Part shown: positions 17,246 through 25,062 of the stretch, piece by piece
Numbering within the stretch: position 1 is the first letter of the stretch
How the letters are laid out: each line of letters begins with the position of its first letter
DNA from: Phocicoccus pinnipedialis
GTDB taxonomy: Bacteria > Bacillota > Bacilli > Staphylococcales > Salinicoccaceae
Direction: 5' to 3'
NCBI RefSeq assembly: GCF_903994035.1
Contig: NZ_CAJEWB010000005.1
Coordinates: 62,001 to 126,000, forward strand
Length of the DNA: 64,000 nt
Translations under genes and position numbers: made by a program
The notes under the pieces: model-generated
Database searches by the model: none
What the model saw: only the letters and a program-made list of their open reading frames with translations
Told to the model about the DNA's origin: nothing

Positions 17246-17274
17246 ATTATACATACTTCTAAAGTCAATGTCAA
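17246..17274 (-). promoter_or_regulatory. Consensus SigA promoter driving rpsR alone
   Basis: On the minus strand TTGACA (17269-17274) and TATAAT (17246-17251) are separated by exactly 17 bp. The -35 overlaps the end of modB. The predicted leader to the rpsR ATG is about 95-100 nt. Confidence 0.85.
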
Positions 17275-17927
17275 TTCTCTTTTCTACGTATAAACCACAT
17301 CATGAAGAAACTGATGGTGATGATAATTACAACGTATGTCCAGGCGATTTCCATATTCCCTGCCTGTATCGCTGAATATATCGCTGTCGGCATCGTTGTC
17401 GTACTTCCAGGTATATTTCCCGCAAACATGAGTGTCGCACCGAATTCACCGAGGGCACGTGCAAAAGCGAGAATTGTTCCCGTGATCAGTGCGTTCTTAG
17501 CAAGTGGCATTGTAATGTGCGTAAATATTCTAAACCTTGAAACACCGTCTACGATTGCAACAGTTTCTATATTTTTATCAACCGATAAAAACCCAGTCTT
17601 CGCTGATTGATACATGAGCGGAATCGCAACAACTGTACTTGCGATAACTGCTGCATACCATGTAAAAAGAAGTGACTGGTCAAATAGCATCATAATCGCT
17701 TGTCCAACAAAACCGTGTTTACCGAAAATAATAATTAAGATAAACCCAACCACTGTCGGCGGTAACACGAGTGGGAGCATTATGAGTGTTTCAACAATCA
17801 CTTTTCCCGGGAAATCTTTACGTGCTAAAAAATATGCAGCTCCCACTCCAATAATGAAAGAGCATATGAGCGCAATGGTCGCTACCTTAAGAGATAATAT
17901 GACTGGTTCCCACATATTTTCTAGCAT
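17271..17927 (-). CDS. modB: Molybdate ABC transporter permease
   Basis: A 218-residue membrane protein with five to six hydrophobic segments and the ModB-type opening WEPVILSLKVATIALICSFIIG. The permease loop that contacts the ATPase (EAA-like) is VDGVSRFRIFTHITMPLAKNALITG near residues 126-150, followed by ARALGEFGATLMFAGNIPG, which is diagnostic of ModB/CysT-type permeases. No modC ATPase gene is adjacent, so the energy source must be encoded elsewhere or borrowed. It follows modA by 9 bp. Confidence 0.87.
   Translation of the reverse strand: MLENMWEPVILSLKVATIALICSFIIGVGAAYFLARKDFPGKVIVETLIMLPLVLPPTVVGFILIIIFGKHGFVGQAIMMLFDQSLLFTWYAAVIASTVVAIPLMYQSAKTGFLSVDKNIETVAIVDGVSRFRIFTHITMPLAKNALITGTILAFARALGEFGATLMFAGNIPGSTTTMPTAIYSAIQAGNMEIAWTYVVIIITISFFMMWFIRRKEN
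17802..17815. promoter_or_regulatory. Candidate Noc-binding site (NBS) inside modB
   Basis: TTTTCCCGGGAAAT matches the Bacillus subtilis Noc site ATTTCCCGGGAAAT at 13 of 14 positions. It lies about 7 kb from the noc gene. Confidence 0.5.
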
Positions 17928-17936
17928 CCAGAATCC

Positions 17937-18671
17937 CTACTCTACCTTAAATCCGTATTTTTTAAAAATATCTTTAGCTTCTTGTGACATTAAAAATTCA
18001 TAATATTCTTTAACGATGTCACTGTTTGTCAGTGTACCAATTGGATATACAATTGCGTCATGGAGATCTCTATTGAACGTATCAACAATTTCAACTCTAC
18101 CTTCAGTCAACGCATCTGTCTTATAAACAACTCCGGCATCTACTTCGTCTTGTACAACATATTGTAATACTGCACGAACGTCTTCTGCATAAATAAATTT
18201 GTCTTCGATTTTACCTGTTAAGTCTAAATTACTAAACGACTGCTCAGCATACTTTCCTGCAGGCACACTTTCAGCGGTACCAACCGCAATCTTGTTTGCA
18301 TTGACAAGTGTATCGATGCTTGTCACTGTGTCGTTATCTTTAGGTGTTACAAGTACAAGTTCGTTTTCTAGTAGTTTACCTGCTTCAACATATTCCACCG
18401 ACTCATTTAGTAAGTCAAAGTCTTTTTGGCTCGCAAAAATTACGATATCCGCTGGCGCACCTTGCTTAATTTGTTCACGAAGCCCTCCAGATCCGCCAAA
18501 ATTAAAGTTGATTTCTACATCCGCATGCTCTTGTATAAATAGTTCAGTCGCTTCTTGTAATGCATCCGTTAGACTTGCTGCTGCAGATATAATCACTGTT
18601 TCATCTTCTTCAGAAACGTCACATGCTGATAAACACAATACAACTATCAAAAAGCCAAATATCTTTTTCAA
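17937..18671 (-). CDS. modA: Molybdate ABC transporter substrate-binding lipoprotein
   Basis: A 244-residue periplasmic-binding-type protein with a lipoprotein signal (IFGFLIVVLCLSAC, Cys near residue 17). ModA landmarks are ISAAASLTDALQE, NFGGSGGLREQIKQGAPADIVIFAS, and the VPAGKYAEQ segment near 150-160. It captures oxyanions such as molybdate or tungstate for ModB. The start codon is TTG at 18669-18671, only 3 bp after the stop of the preceding paralogue, so it is probably translationally coupled. The ribosome binding site is weak. Confidence 0.88.
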   Translation of the reverse strand: MKKIFGFLIVVLCLSACDVSEEDETVIISAAASLTDALQEATELFIQEHADVEINFNFGGSGGLREQIKQGAPADIVIFASQKDFDLLNESVEYVEAGKLLENELVLVTPKDNDTVTSIDTLVNANKIAVGTAESVPAGKYAEQSFSNLDLTGKIEDKFIYAEDVRAVLQYVVQDEVDAGVVYKTDALTEGRVEIVDTFNRDLHDAIVYPIGTLTNSDIVKEYYEFLMSQEAKDIFKKYGFKVE

Positions 18672-18674
18672 TAT

Positions 18675-19472
18675 TTAAACCACATATCCATGATTTTTTA
18701 GAATCTCTTGTACTTCTGTTGATAATAAATAATCGTAAAGTGTACGCTCTGTGTCAGTGATATCTGATTTTGATACTAGTCCAAGTTGATAAATAAACGG
18801 CTCAACAACACGTCTTGGTGCGCGTACGAGTGTTTTTAACTCTTCGTTATTGTATATTGTTGATTGATATAACACACCGACTTGTGCGTTATTGTTCATA
18901 ACATCTTGAATTACGTCTTCTGCTGAATCTCCGATGACAAAGTTTTCATCTTCAACTTTTTCGAACTCATCGTCTACAAAGATGCTCTTACTGAGTTTTC
19001 CTTCTTCATAATTATCTGGGCTCAAGATTGCTACGCGAGTAGACTGATCCATATCACGCACGCGCTGAACGTCTGGATCTTCATGCTTCGTGAATAAAAC
19101 AAGCTCGTCCATCATTAAGAATTTCGTATCCTTAACGCCAACGAGATCATCCTCGATGAGTTCTTTTACAGCGTCTTCTGTTGTGAAGACCACTGAGCCT
19201 TTCTCATCGTTCTTTACACCTTGAACAATTTCATCATTAGATAAAAAGATAGGTTCAACATCGATATCTTCATGCTCTTTTTCGAAGTTCTGAACGATTT
19301 CACCAAACGCACCTTCAAGATTTTCTTTAATGTAGATCTTGACAACTTCGGGTTCTTTAGGCTCTTCTACTTCTTCGGTTTCTTCTTTCGTTCCTCCACA
19401 CGCCACAAGTATTAAAGATACTGACATGAGGGTTAAAAAAACAATTCTTTTCGTCATTTGGAAACGACTCAT
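18675..19472 (-). CDS. Divergent ModA-like substrate-binding lipoprotein
   Basis: A 265-residue lipoprotein (signal KRIVFLTLMSVSLILVAC, Cys near 25) with an acidic linker of Glu/Pro/Val and a ModA-like fold: KENLEGAFGEIVQNFEKEHEDIDVEPIFLSNDEI, VVFTTEDAVKELI, VLFTKHEDPDVQRVRDM, AEDVIQDVMNNNAQVGVLYQS, and the ending STEVQEILKNHGYVV that parallels the MSQEAKDIFKKYGFKVE end of the adjacent ModA. The oxyanion-binding SAAASL and GSGGLxxQI motifs are not conserved, so the ligand may differ. The ATG has GAGGAG 9 nt upstream. It is the first gene of the inserted cassette. Confidence 0.75.
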   Translation of the reverse strand: MSRFQMTKRIVFLTLMSVSLILVACGGTKEETEEVEEPKEPEVVKIYIKENLEGAFGEIVQNFEKEHEDIDVEPIFLSNDEIVQGVKNDEKGSVVFTTEDAVKELIEDDLVGVKDTKFLMMDELVLFTKHEDPDVQRVRDMDQSTRVAILSPDNYEEGKLSKSIFVDDEFEKVEDENFVIGDSAEDVIQDVMNNNAQVGVLYQSTIYNNEELKTLVRAPRRVVEPFIYQLGLVSKSDITDTERTLYDYLLSTEVQEILKNHGYVV

Positions 19473-19545
19473 TGTAATACTCCTCTTTATTTATGACCGA
19501 CTTTAGCCACTCAAGTTTATATAAATTAAGACTGATCCTATATGT

Positions 19546-19573
19546 AAAAAAATAACCGAGACAAAAGTCTCGG
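19546..19573 (-). terminator. Terminator after ssb
   Basis: On the minus strand CCGAGAC pairs with GTCTCGG across a 4-nt loop, followed by TTATTTTTTT. It separates rpsF-ssb from the mod cassette. Confidence 0.85.
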
Positions 19574-19658
19574 CTACACACACAACCGAAATCTCACACA
19601 TGATCTCAGTTTTACACAACAAATTACACACACATTTGTAATTCGTGAACACATTTCC

Positions 19659-20138
19659 CTAGAATGGTAAATCGTCATCACTAATATCTACATTACCTGT
19701 AGAGTTCGCGAACGGGTTCTCCTCTTGTCTAGAACCGAATGACTGATTTCCACCACCATAAGAATTCATCGGATATGCTTCAGCAGCATTATCCGCTTGA
19801 TTACTGCCTTGTTGTCTGCCTTTTGGCTCTAAGAATTGAACGCTATCGCATACGACTTCTGTCACGTATACGCGCTGTCCTTCCTTATTCTCGTAACTTC
19901 TTGATTGAAGTCTGCCATCAATCCCAACTAAGCTACCTTTTTGTACAAATTTTTGTACGTTCTCTGCTTGTTTACGAAAAACAACACAGTTGATAAAGTC
20001 AGCGCCACGTTCTCCATTTTGATCAGTGAAAGGACGGTTTACTGCAAGTGTAAAGTTACCTACAGAAATATTGTTCTGACTTACTCTTAAATCAGGATCT
20101 CTAGTTAGACGACCCACCAAAACCACACGATTCAGCAT
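19659..20138 (-). CDS. ssb: Single-stranded DNA-binding protein
   Basis: A 159-residue SSB with an N-terminal OB fold (MLNRVVLVGRLTRDPDLRVSQNNISVGNFTLAVNRPF ... DFINCVVFRKQAENV), a Gln/Gly/Asn-rich linker from about 110, and the acidic tip DISDDDLPF that recruits replication and repair proteins. It follows rpsF by 24 bp. The usual next gene, rpsR, is displaced by a mod cassette and a terminator follows ssb instead. Confidence 0.96.
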   Translation of the reverse strand: MLNRVVLVGRLTRDPDLRVSQNNISVGNFTLAVNRPFTDQNGERGADFINCVVFRKQAENVQKFVQKGSLVGIDGRLQSRSYENKEGQRVYVTEVVCDSVQFLEPKGRQQGSNQADNAAEAYPMNSYGGGNQSFGSRQEENPFANSTGNVDISDDDLPF

Positions 20139-20162
20139 GTAATCATCTCCATTATTTTAAAC

Positions 20163-20465
20163 TTACTTTTCTTCTCTTTGTTCATCGCGAACAACAATAT
20201 GACGGATGATATCGTTGTTGATTTTTGCTAGACGTTCGAATTCATCTACTGAAGCTGAATCTTCTGCATCAAGCTTAACAATGCGGTAAAAACCTTCTTT
20301 GAAATCTTCGATTTCATAAGCTAAACGACGTTTACCCCACTCTTTTGATTCGATGATAGTAGCACCGTTTGAAGTAAGTACATCGTCAAAACGCTCAACT
20401 AAAGCTTTTAACGCATCTTCTTCAATGTTCGGACGTACGACGTATAAAATTTCGTATGCTCTCAT
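20163..20465 (-). CDS. rpsF: Ribosomal protein bS6
   Basis: A 100-residue protein with the bS6 pattern [56 protein letters not shown], and [19 protein letters not shown]. It dimerises with bS18 on the 30S platform. Translation starts at an ATG preceded by AAGGAGG. The leader carries a hairpin that matches the S6:S18 autoregulatory RNA motif. Confidence 0.96.
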   Translation of the reverse strand: MRAYEILYVVRPNIEEDALKALVERFDDVLTSNGATIIESKEWGKRRLAYEIEDFKEGFYRIVKLDAEDSASVDEFERLAKINNDIIRHIVVRDEQREEK

Positions 20466-20486
20466 CTTTACACCTCCTTATGGACT

Positions 20487-20516
20487 TTGCGGCCAAAACA
20501 ACGGTTGTTTTGGCAA
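20487..20516 (-). ncRNA. S6:S18-binding leader RNA hairpin of rpsF
   Basis: On the minus strand TTG and CAA form an outer stem, with a 3-nt CCG bulge on the 3' side and a 9-bp inner stem CCAAAACAA/TTGTTTTGG capped by CCG. A CCG bulge next to a capped stem is the signature of the element bound by the bS6:bS18 dimer to repress rpsF. It ends about 20 nt before the start codon. Confidence 0.75.
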
Positions 20517-20563
20517 GGAATAATTTTCATTACTCACAATCAGATATTATATCAGTCTTAATC

Positions 20564-20595
20564 AAAAATAGCAACAACTGGCTGGCAGTTGTTGC
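20564..20595 (-). terminator. Terminator after the aminotransferase gene
   Basis: GCAACAACTG pairs with CAGTTGTTGC across 5 nt and is followed on the minus strand by TATTTTTG. Confidence 0.88.
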
Positions 20596-20604
20596 TATTA
20601 ATTA

Positions 20605-21876
20605 TTACTGTTCGTTTTTTAACATTTCTTCGATCGCAATTTTCTGTAAAACTGTTGTGAACACATCCATTGCTTGAACGAGATCGCTCCTACCTAAGAA
20701 AGATGGGGCTATTCTTAAGTTGTTGTCTTTCGGGTTATCATAGTAAGGGTATGTTGAACCTGCTTTAGTGATTTTCAGACCAAGTCTTGCACACTCTTCT
20801 TCGATTTTCTTCGCACATCCTGGATACGTGTCTACGCTGATGAAGTATCCACCGCGTGGATTACTCCAAGTTGCAATCCTTTCGTCTGCTACCGTACTCT
20901 TAAGTGAATCTAGAACAATATCAAACTTCGGCTTAAGGATTGCCGCTTGCTTCTTCATGTGTTCAAGAAGCGTATCGAAATCTTTTAAGAATAACACGTG
21001 TCTCAGTTGGTTTACTTTATCTTGAGAGATTGATTGTGCAGCAATTAATTTCTCCATGTAATCTAAGCTCTCTCTATTGGCACTAATTACACCAACACCT
21101 GCACCAGGGAAAGTGATTTTAGATGTTGAAGCAAAAATAATGACGCGGTTTGGGTTACCCGCATTTTTACACGCTTCTAACATACTCTCTTGTTCGATAA
21201 ACTCACCATCTAAGAAATGTACTGCATATGCGTTATCATAGAAAATCTTGAAGTCTTTTGCAGCTGTTTCCATGCTTGCTAAGCGTTCAATCGTTTCTTT
21301 AGAGTAGATCGCCCCATCTGGATTTGAATACTTCGGTACACACCAGATTCCCTTGATAGATGCATCTTCTTTAACAAGTGCTTCTACCGCATCCATATCT
21401 GGGCCGTTTGGCGTCATGTCTACCGTAATCATCTCAATGCCTAATGACTCACAAATAGCGAAGTGACGGTCATAACCAGGCACTGGACAGATGAACTTTA
21501 CAGTATCTTCTTTCATCCATGGACGATTACTATCGACCATTCCGAAATACATTGCTTTGAGCATTGTGTCGTACATGAGGTTTAAACTTGAGTTCCCCCC
21601 AACGTAAATCTCGTCACTTCTCACTTCTAACATGCTCGCGAATAATTGTTTTGCTTCTTCAATCCCATCACCAATACCATAGTTGAAGATATTTGGGTTA
21701 CGGTCAAACACTTCTTCATCGATATTAGTAAGGATATCTCTTGAAAGTCGGATTTGCTCGAAGCTTGGTTTACCTCTCGTCATATCCACATTAAGGTCTA
21801 ATTTCTCTAAATCTCTAAGCTTACTATTGGTAACTTCAAGTAAACTTTTTAACTCGTCTAAGTTAAGCGTAGCCAC
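20605..21876 (-). CDS. PLP-dependent class I aminotransferase (aspartate aminotransferase-like)
   Basis: A 423-residue fold-type I aminotransferase. Visible motifs are DMTRGKPSFEQI at the N-terminus, NYGIGDG near 66, the substrate/PLP segment VPKYSNPDGAIYS near 184, IFYDNAYAVHF near 213, and the PLP lysine in STSKITFPGAGVG near residue 251. A C-terminal LRIAPSF gives the substrate arginine. It resembles the Asp_aminotransf (type Ic) group rather than classical AspB. Substrate preference is not certain. It is monocistronic, with a terminator right after the stop. Confidence 0.82.
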   Translation of the reverse strand: MATLNLDELKSLLEVTNSKLRDLEKLDLNVDMTRGKPSFEQIRLSRDILTNIDEEVFDRNPNIFNYGIGDGIEEAKQLFASMLEVRSDEIYVGGNSSLNLMYDTMLKAMYFGMVDSNRPWMKEDTVKFICPVPGYDRHFAICESLGIEMITVDMTPNGPDMDAVEALVKEDASIKGIWCVPKYSNPDGAIYSKETIERLASMETAAKDFKIFYDNAYAVHFLDGEFIEQESMLEACKNAGNPNRVIIFASTSKITFPGAGVGVISANRESLDYMEKLIAAQSISQDKVNQLRHVLFLKDFDTLLEHMKKQAAILKPKFDIVLDSLKSTVADERIATWSNPRGGYFISVDTYPGCAKKIEEECARLGLKITKAGSTYPYYDNPKDNNLRIAPSFLGRSDLVQAMDVFTTVLQKIAIEEMLKNEQ

Positions 21877-21965
21877 GATACTACCCCTTTTCTATTATAT
21901 ATACATACACTGTCAGTATATAACTATCCAATAGCGTTTTCAATTCACGAAACTAAATTTTAAAA

Positions 21966-21995
21966 TAAAAAAATGGCAAACATTTGTCTGCCATT
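21966..21995 (-). terminator. Terminator after ychF
   Basis: On the minus strand ATGGCAgACA pairs with TGTtTGCCAT and is followed by seven T residues. Confidence 0.85.
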
Positions 21996-22003
21996 AAAAA
22001 CAT

Positions 22004-23104
22004 TTATACGTTGAATCTGAAATGTACGACGTCGCCGTCTTGCATGATATAATCTTTTCCTTCTAAGCGTGCTTTCCCAGCTTCTTTAACTGCCGCTTCA
22101 CTACCTAATTCTACAAGGTCATCATAGCTCATGACTTCTGCACGAATGAATCCTTTTTGGAAGTCTGTGTGGATGATACCTGCACATTCTGGCGCAGTCA
22201 TTCCTTTTTTGAATGTCCATGCTCGAACTTCTTGTACACCTGCAGTGAAGTAAGTCGCAAGGCCAAGTAAGTCATAAGCGTTTCTAATCAGTTTATCAAG
22301 ACCAGATTCTTCAAGGCCAAGTGCTTCTAAGAATTCTAACTTGTCTTCATCGTCTAATACGGCCATTTCTTCTTCAACACGTGCTGAAATCACTACCACT
22401 TCTGCGTTCTCACTTGCAGCGTATTCTTTGATGCGTTTTAAGTGTTCGTTGTTATCAAGGTCCATAAGTTCATCTTCAGCAACGTTAGCAACGTATAGAA
22501 TTGGTTTCTGTGTTAAGAAGTTTAAGTGCTTAATAAGTGCTTTTTCTTCAGCAGTCATATCGAGTGAACGCACTGGTTGGTTGTTTTCAAGCGTCTCTTT
22601 AACTTTTGTAAGAGCTGCAGCTTCTGCCATCGCATCTGCATCTTTTTGACGTGCCATTTTTTCTAAACGTGGTAGGCGACGTTCGATTGACTCAAGGTCT
22701 GCGAAGATTAACTCCATGTTGATCACTTCGATGTCGTCAATTGGATCTATTTTGCCTGACACGTGAGTAATGTTGTCGTCGTCGAATGCACGGACTACTT
22801 GACAAATCGCATCTACCTCACGGATGTGAGATAAGAATTTGTTCCCAAGTCCTTCTCCTTGTGATGCACCTTTAACGATACCTGCGATATCCGTAAATTC
22901 GAATGCTGTCGGTACAGTTTTCTTAGGAATAACGATCTCCGTAAGTTTATCGAGTCTTTCGTCTGGTACTTCTACGATACCGACGTTCGGATCAATTGTT
23001 GCGAACGGATAGTTTGCTGCAAGTGCCCCTGCTTTTGTGATTGCATTGAATAATGTTGATTTACCAACGTTTGGTAATCCAACGATTCCAGCTGTTAATG
23101 ACAT
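22004..23104 (-). CDS. ychF: Redox-regulated Obg-like ATPase
   Basis: A 366-residue YchF/OLA1 protein. The P-loop GLPNVGKSTLFNAIT is near residue 7, switch II DIAGIVKGASQGEGLGNKFL near 70, and the Obg-type G4 position reads YVANVAEDEL, the change that gives YchF preference for ATP. A coiled-coil insert lies at about 130-200 and a TGS domain at the C-terminus (EVRAWTFKKGMTAPECAGIIHTDFQKGFIRAEV). It is ribosome-associated and involved in stress responses. It is the last gene of the block starting at rsmG. Confidence 0.95.
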   Translation of the reverse strand: MSLTAGIVGLPNVGKSTLFNAITKAGALAANYPFATIDPNVGIVEVPDERLDKLTEIVIPKKTVPTAFEFTDIAGIVKGASQGEGLGNKFLSHIREVDAICQVVRAFDDDNITHVSGKIDPIDDIEVINMELIFADLESIERRLPRLEKMARQKDADAMAEAAALTKVKETLENNQPVRSLDMTAEEKALIKHLNFLTQKPILYVANVAEDELMDLDNNEHLKRIKEYAASENAEVVVISARVEEEMAVLDDEDKLEFLEALGLEESGLDKLIRNAYDLLGLATYFTAGVQEVRAWTFKKGMTAPECAGIIHTDFQKGFIRAEVMSYDDLVELGSEAAVKEAGKARLEGKDYIMQDGDVVHFRFNV

Positions 23105-23126
23105 GTTTATTTCTCCTTAGTGTAAA

Positions 23127-23312
23127 TTATTGTTTAATAATACGTTTGATACGTTTTTTAAAGTCTCTTCTTGAAAGCATGATGACACGCTCACAGTTTA
23201 AGCATTTAATTTTAATATCGGCGCCAAGTCTTACGACTTCAAATTCATTTGTACCACATGGGTGTGGCTTTTTCATCTCTACAATACTACCAAGATCAAA
23301 TTGTTGTTCCAT
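23127..23312 (-). CDS. DUF951 family protein
   Basis: A 61-residue basic protein with the pattern FDLGSIVEMKKPHPCGTNEFEVVRLGADIKIKCLNCERVIMLSRRDFKKRIKRI. The conserved Cys in PHPCG and the CLNC pair probably bind a metal ion. It is nearly always found beside ychF and mscS in Firmicutes. No function is assigned. Confidence 0.9.
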   Translation of the reverse strand: MEQQFDLGSIVEMKKPHPCGTNEFEVVRLGADIKIKCLNCERVIMLSRRDFKKRIKRIIKQ

Positions 23313-23313
23313 A

Positions 23314-24252
23314 TTATGACCCCTTTATATTTATATCTTTACCAAAATCCATCACTGGTACAGATAGCTCTATTTCATGTGCATTTAGATAATCTTTAAT
23401 TTTACCGCGATATTTACGAAGCACACCAAATTGCTCCATCGGTTGTGTTATAAATTGGATGCGTAGCATTGCCTGTCCCTGTTGGAAATCTTGAATTCCC
23501 AGAACTACTGGGCTTGAAACAAGACTTGGATCATTTGGCCACTCAATTTCAAAGTATTTCGTCAGCAATCGCTCTACTTCAATTGTGTTCGTATCGAGCG
23601 ATAAGTTCAAGTCTAAGAATGCAATGGCATTTTCTACAGAAAAGTTAACAACTTCGTTTATTGTTCCATTTGGAATCATGTAAACTTCACCATTATATCC
23701 TTTTATCTTTGAAGATCGTAATCCTAGATAGATAACCTCACCTTCGGCAACTGTTGTACCAGTCGTATTTGCACGGATGAAATCTCCTGTATCAAATTGG
23801 TTTTCTAAGATAATAAAGAATCCAGTGATCATATCTTTAACTAAACTTTGCGCTCCAAAACCAATTGCGAGCCCGACGATTCCTGCCCCGGCAAGTAGCG
23901 TACCAACGGGAATGTTAAATGTTTCAAGTATCGTCACTACAACGACAAACCAGACGACTATTGTAGTCATATTTTGCAGTACGTTAATTAATGTCTTATT
24001 GCGCTTTGCACTGCCTTTAATTTTTAGCTTCGAACGGGCCTTCATCATGAAGAAGTTTTGAATCAATGTTTTAACGACTTTCATCACAATCAGTCCGATA
24101 ATAACAAATCCGATCGACCAGACGACGCGTTCTAAGATGTTTATCCAGTTTTCAGGATTCGTAATTTTTTCGTAGATTGTAGTTAGAAAACTCGTATCCA
24201 TAGGTTTCTCTATTGCTGATACGACTAATGTACTTAAAAACTCAAGATTCAA
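23314..24252 (-). CDS. MscS-family mechanosensitive ion channel
   Basis: A 312-residue small-conductance channel with three transmembrane segments in the first 170 residues. The pore helix LLAGAGIVGLAIGFGAQSLVKDMITGFFIILENQFDTGDFI matches the MscS TM3 signature (A/G-rich) and its cytoplasmic beta domain start. It follows parB by 1 bp, as in the yyaF-linked cluster of staphylococci. It would release solutes under hypo-osmotic shock. Confidence 0.92.
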   Translation of the reverse strand: MNLEFLSTLVVSAIEKPMDTSFLTTIYEKITNPENWINILERVVWSIGFVIIGLIVMKVVKTLIQNFFMMKARSKLKIKGSAKRNKTLINVLQNMTTIVVWFVVVVTILETFNIPVGTLLAGAGIVGLAIGFGAQSLVKDMITGFFIILENQFDTGDFIRANTTGTTVAEGEVIYLGLRSSKIKGYNGEVYMIPNGTINEVVNFSVENAIAFLDLNLSLDTNTIEVERLLTKYFEIEWPNDPSLVSSPVVLGIQDFQQGQAMLRIQFITQPMEQFGVLRKYRGKIKDYLNAHEIELSVPVMDFGKDINIKGS

Positions 24253-24253
24253 T

Positions 24254-25051
24254 CTATTCTCCTCCGTTCAATATGTAGTTTACAATTCTCTCGAATTCTT
24301 TTTGGTTTGTAAAATCAATCTCTATATACCCGCGATTATTTACGCGCTTAATTTCTACTTTTGTACCGAGAGTTTCTTTTAGCTTCTGTTCAGTCTGCTC
24401 AACAATTCTCGGTTTTTTTAAATCATTTTGTGTTTTCTTTAATCCACGTTCTGTCTTAAATCTTTGCACGTATCGCTCGAGTTTTCTAACGTTCCATTTT
24501 TCATCTCTACTACGTTCAGCAACTTGTTCAATCGTTATCGGGTCTTTGAGACTTAGGAGTGTGCGACCATGTGCACTTGTGAGCTCGTTATCTTTAATCA
24601 TTTTAACGACTCGGTTTGGTAAGTTTAAGAGTCTAATTGTGTTTGCGATATAACTTCTGGATTTTCCAAGATTTTTTGCGACTTGTTCTTGATTTAAGTT
24701 GAGTGCTTCCATGTATTTCTTATAGCTTATCGCTTCTTCGAATGTATCCAGATCTTCACGTTGAAGGTTCTCTAAAATCGAGTGCGTCATCATCTCTTCA
24801 TCTGTGAGATTCAATATGACTGCTGGAATATACTCTCTCTTTAGAGACTGCATAGCACGAAAACGTCGTTCACCAGCAATCAGTGTGTACCCAGTTACAG
24901 TCTTTCTTACTGAGATTGGTTGCAAGAGTCCATTTCTCTCAATGGATTGTGCTAGCTCTCTCAATGATGACTCTTTAAATGTGAGGCGCGGTTGATATGG
25001 GTTCGGTTTAATATCGCTGATTTTAATTTCTTTCAGTTGTCCCTTTTCCAT
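24254..25051 (-). CDS. parB: Chromosome partitioning protein ParB (Spo0J)
   Basis: A 265-residue ParB/Spo0J protein. The CTPase/N-terminal domain has NPYQPRLTF and the GERRFRAMQSL arginine patch (ERRxR) and ENLQREDLD; an HTH follows near 120-160 (QVAKNLGKSRSYIANTIRLL). The C-terminal dimerisation domain is short. It binds parS and loads condensin. No parA (soj) gene is adjacent, as in staphylococci. It starts 11 bp after noc. No exact parS site was seen in the window. Confidence 0.92.
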   Translation of the reverse strand: MEKGQLKEIKISDIKPNPYQPRLTFKESSLRELAQSIERNGLLQPISVRKTVTGYTLIAGERRFRAMQSLKREYIPAVILNLTDEEMMTHSILENLQREDLDTFEEAISYKKYMEALNLNQEQVAKNLGKSRSYIANTIRLLNLPNRVVKMIKDNELTSAHGRTLLSLKDPITIEQVAERSRDEKWNVRKLERYVQRFKTERGLKKTQNDLKKPRIVEQTEQKLKETLGTKVEIKRVNNRGYIEIDFTNQKEFERIVNYILNGGE

Positions 25052-25062
25052 ACCACACCTCC

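Noticed and set aside
17070-17375. 101-codon plus-strand frame antisense to rpsR leader and modB
   Set aside because: It lies opposite confirmed genes, carries low-complexity Thr/Ser runs typical of reverse frames and has no ribosome binding site.
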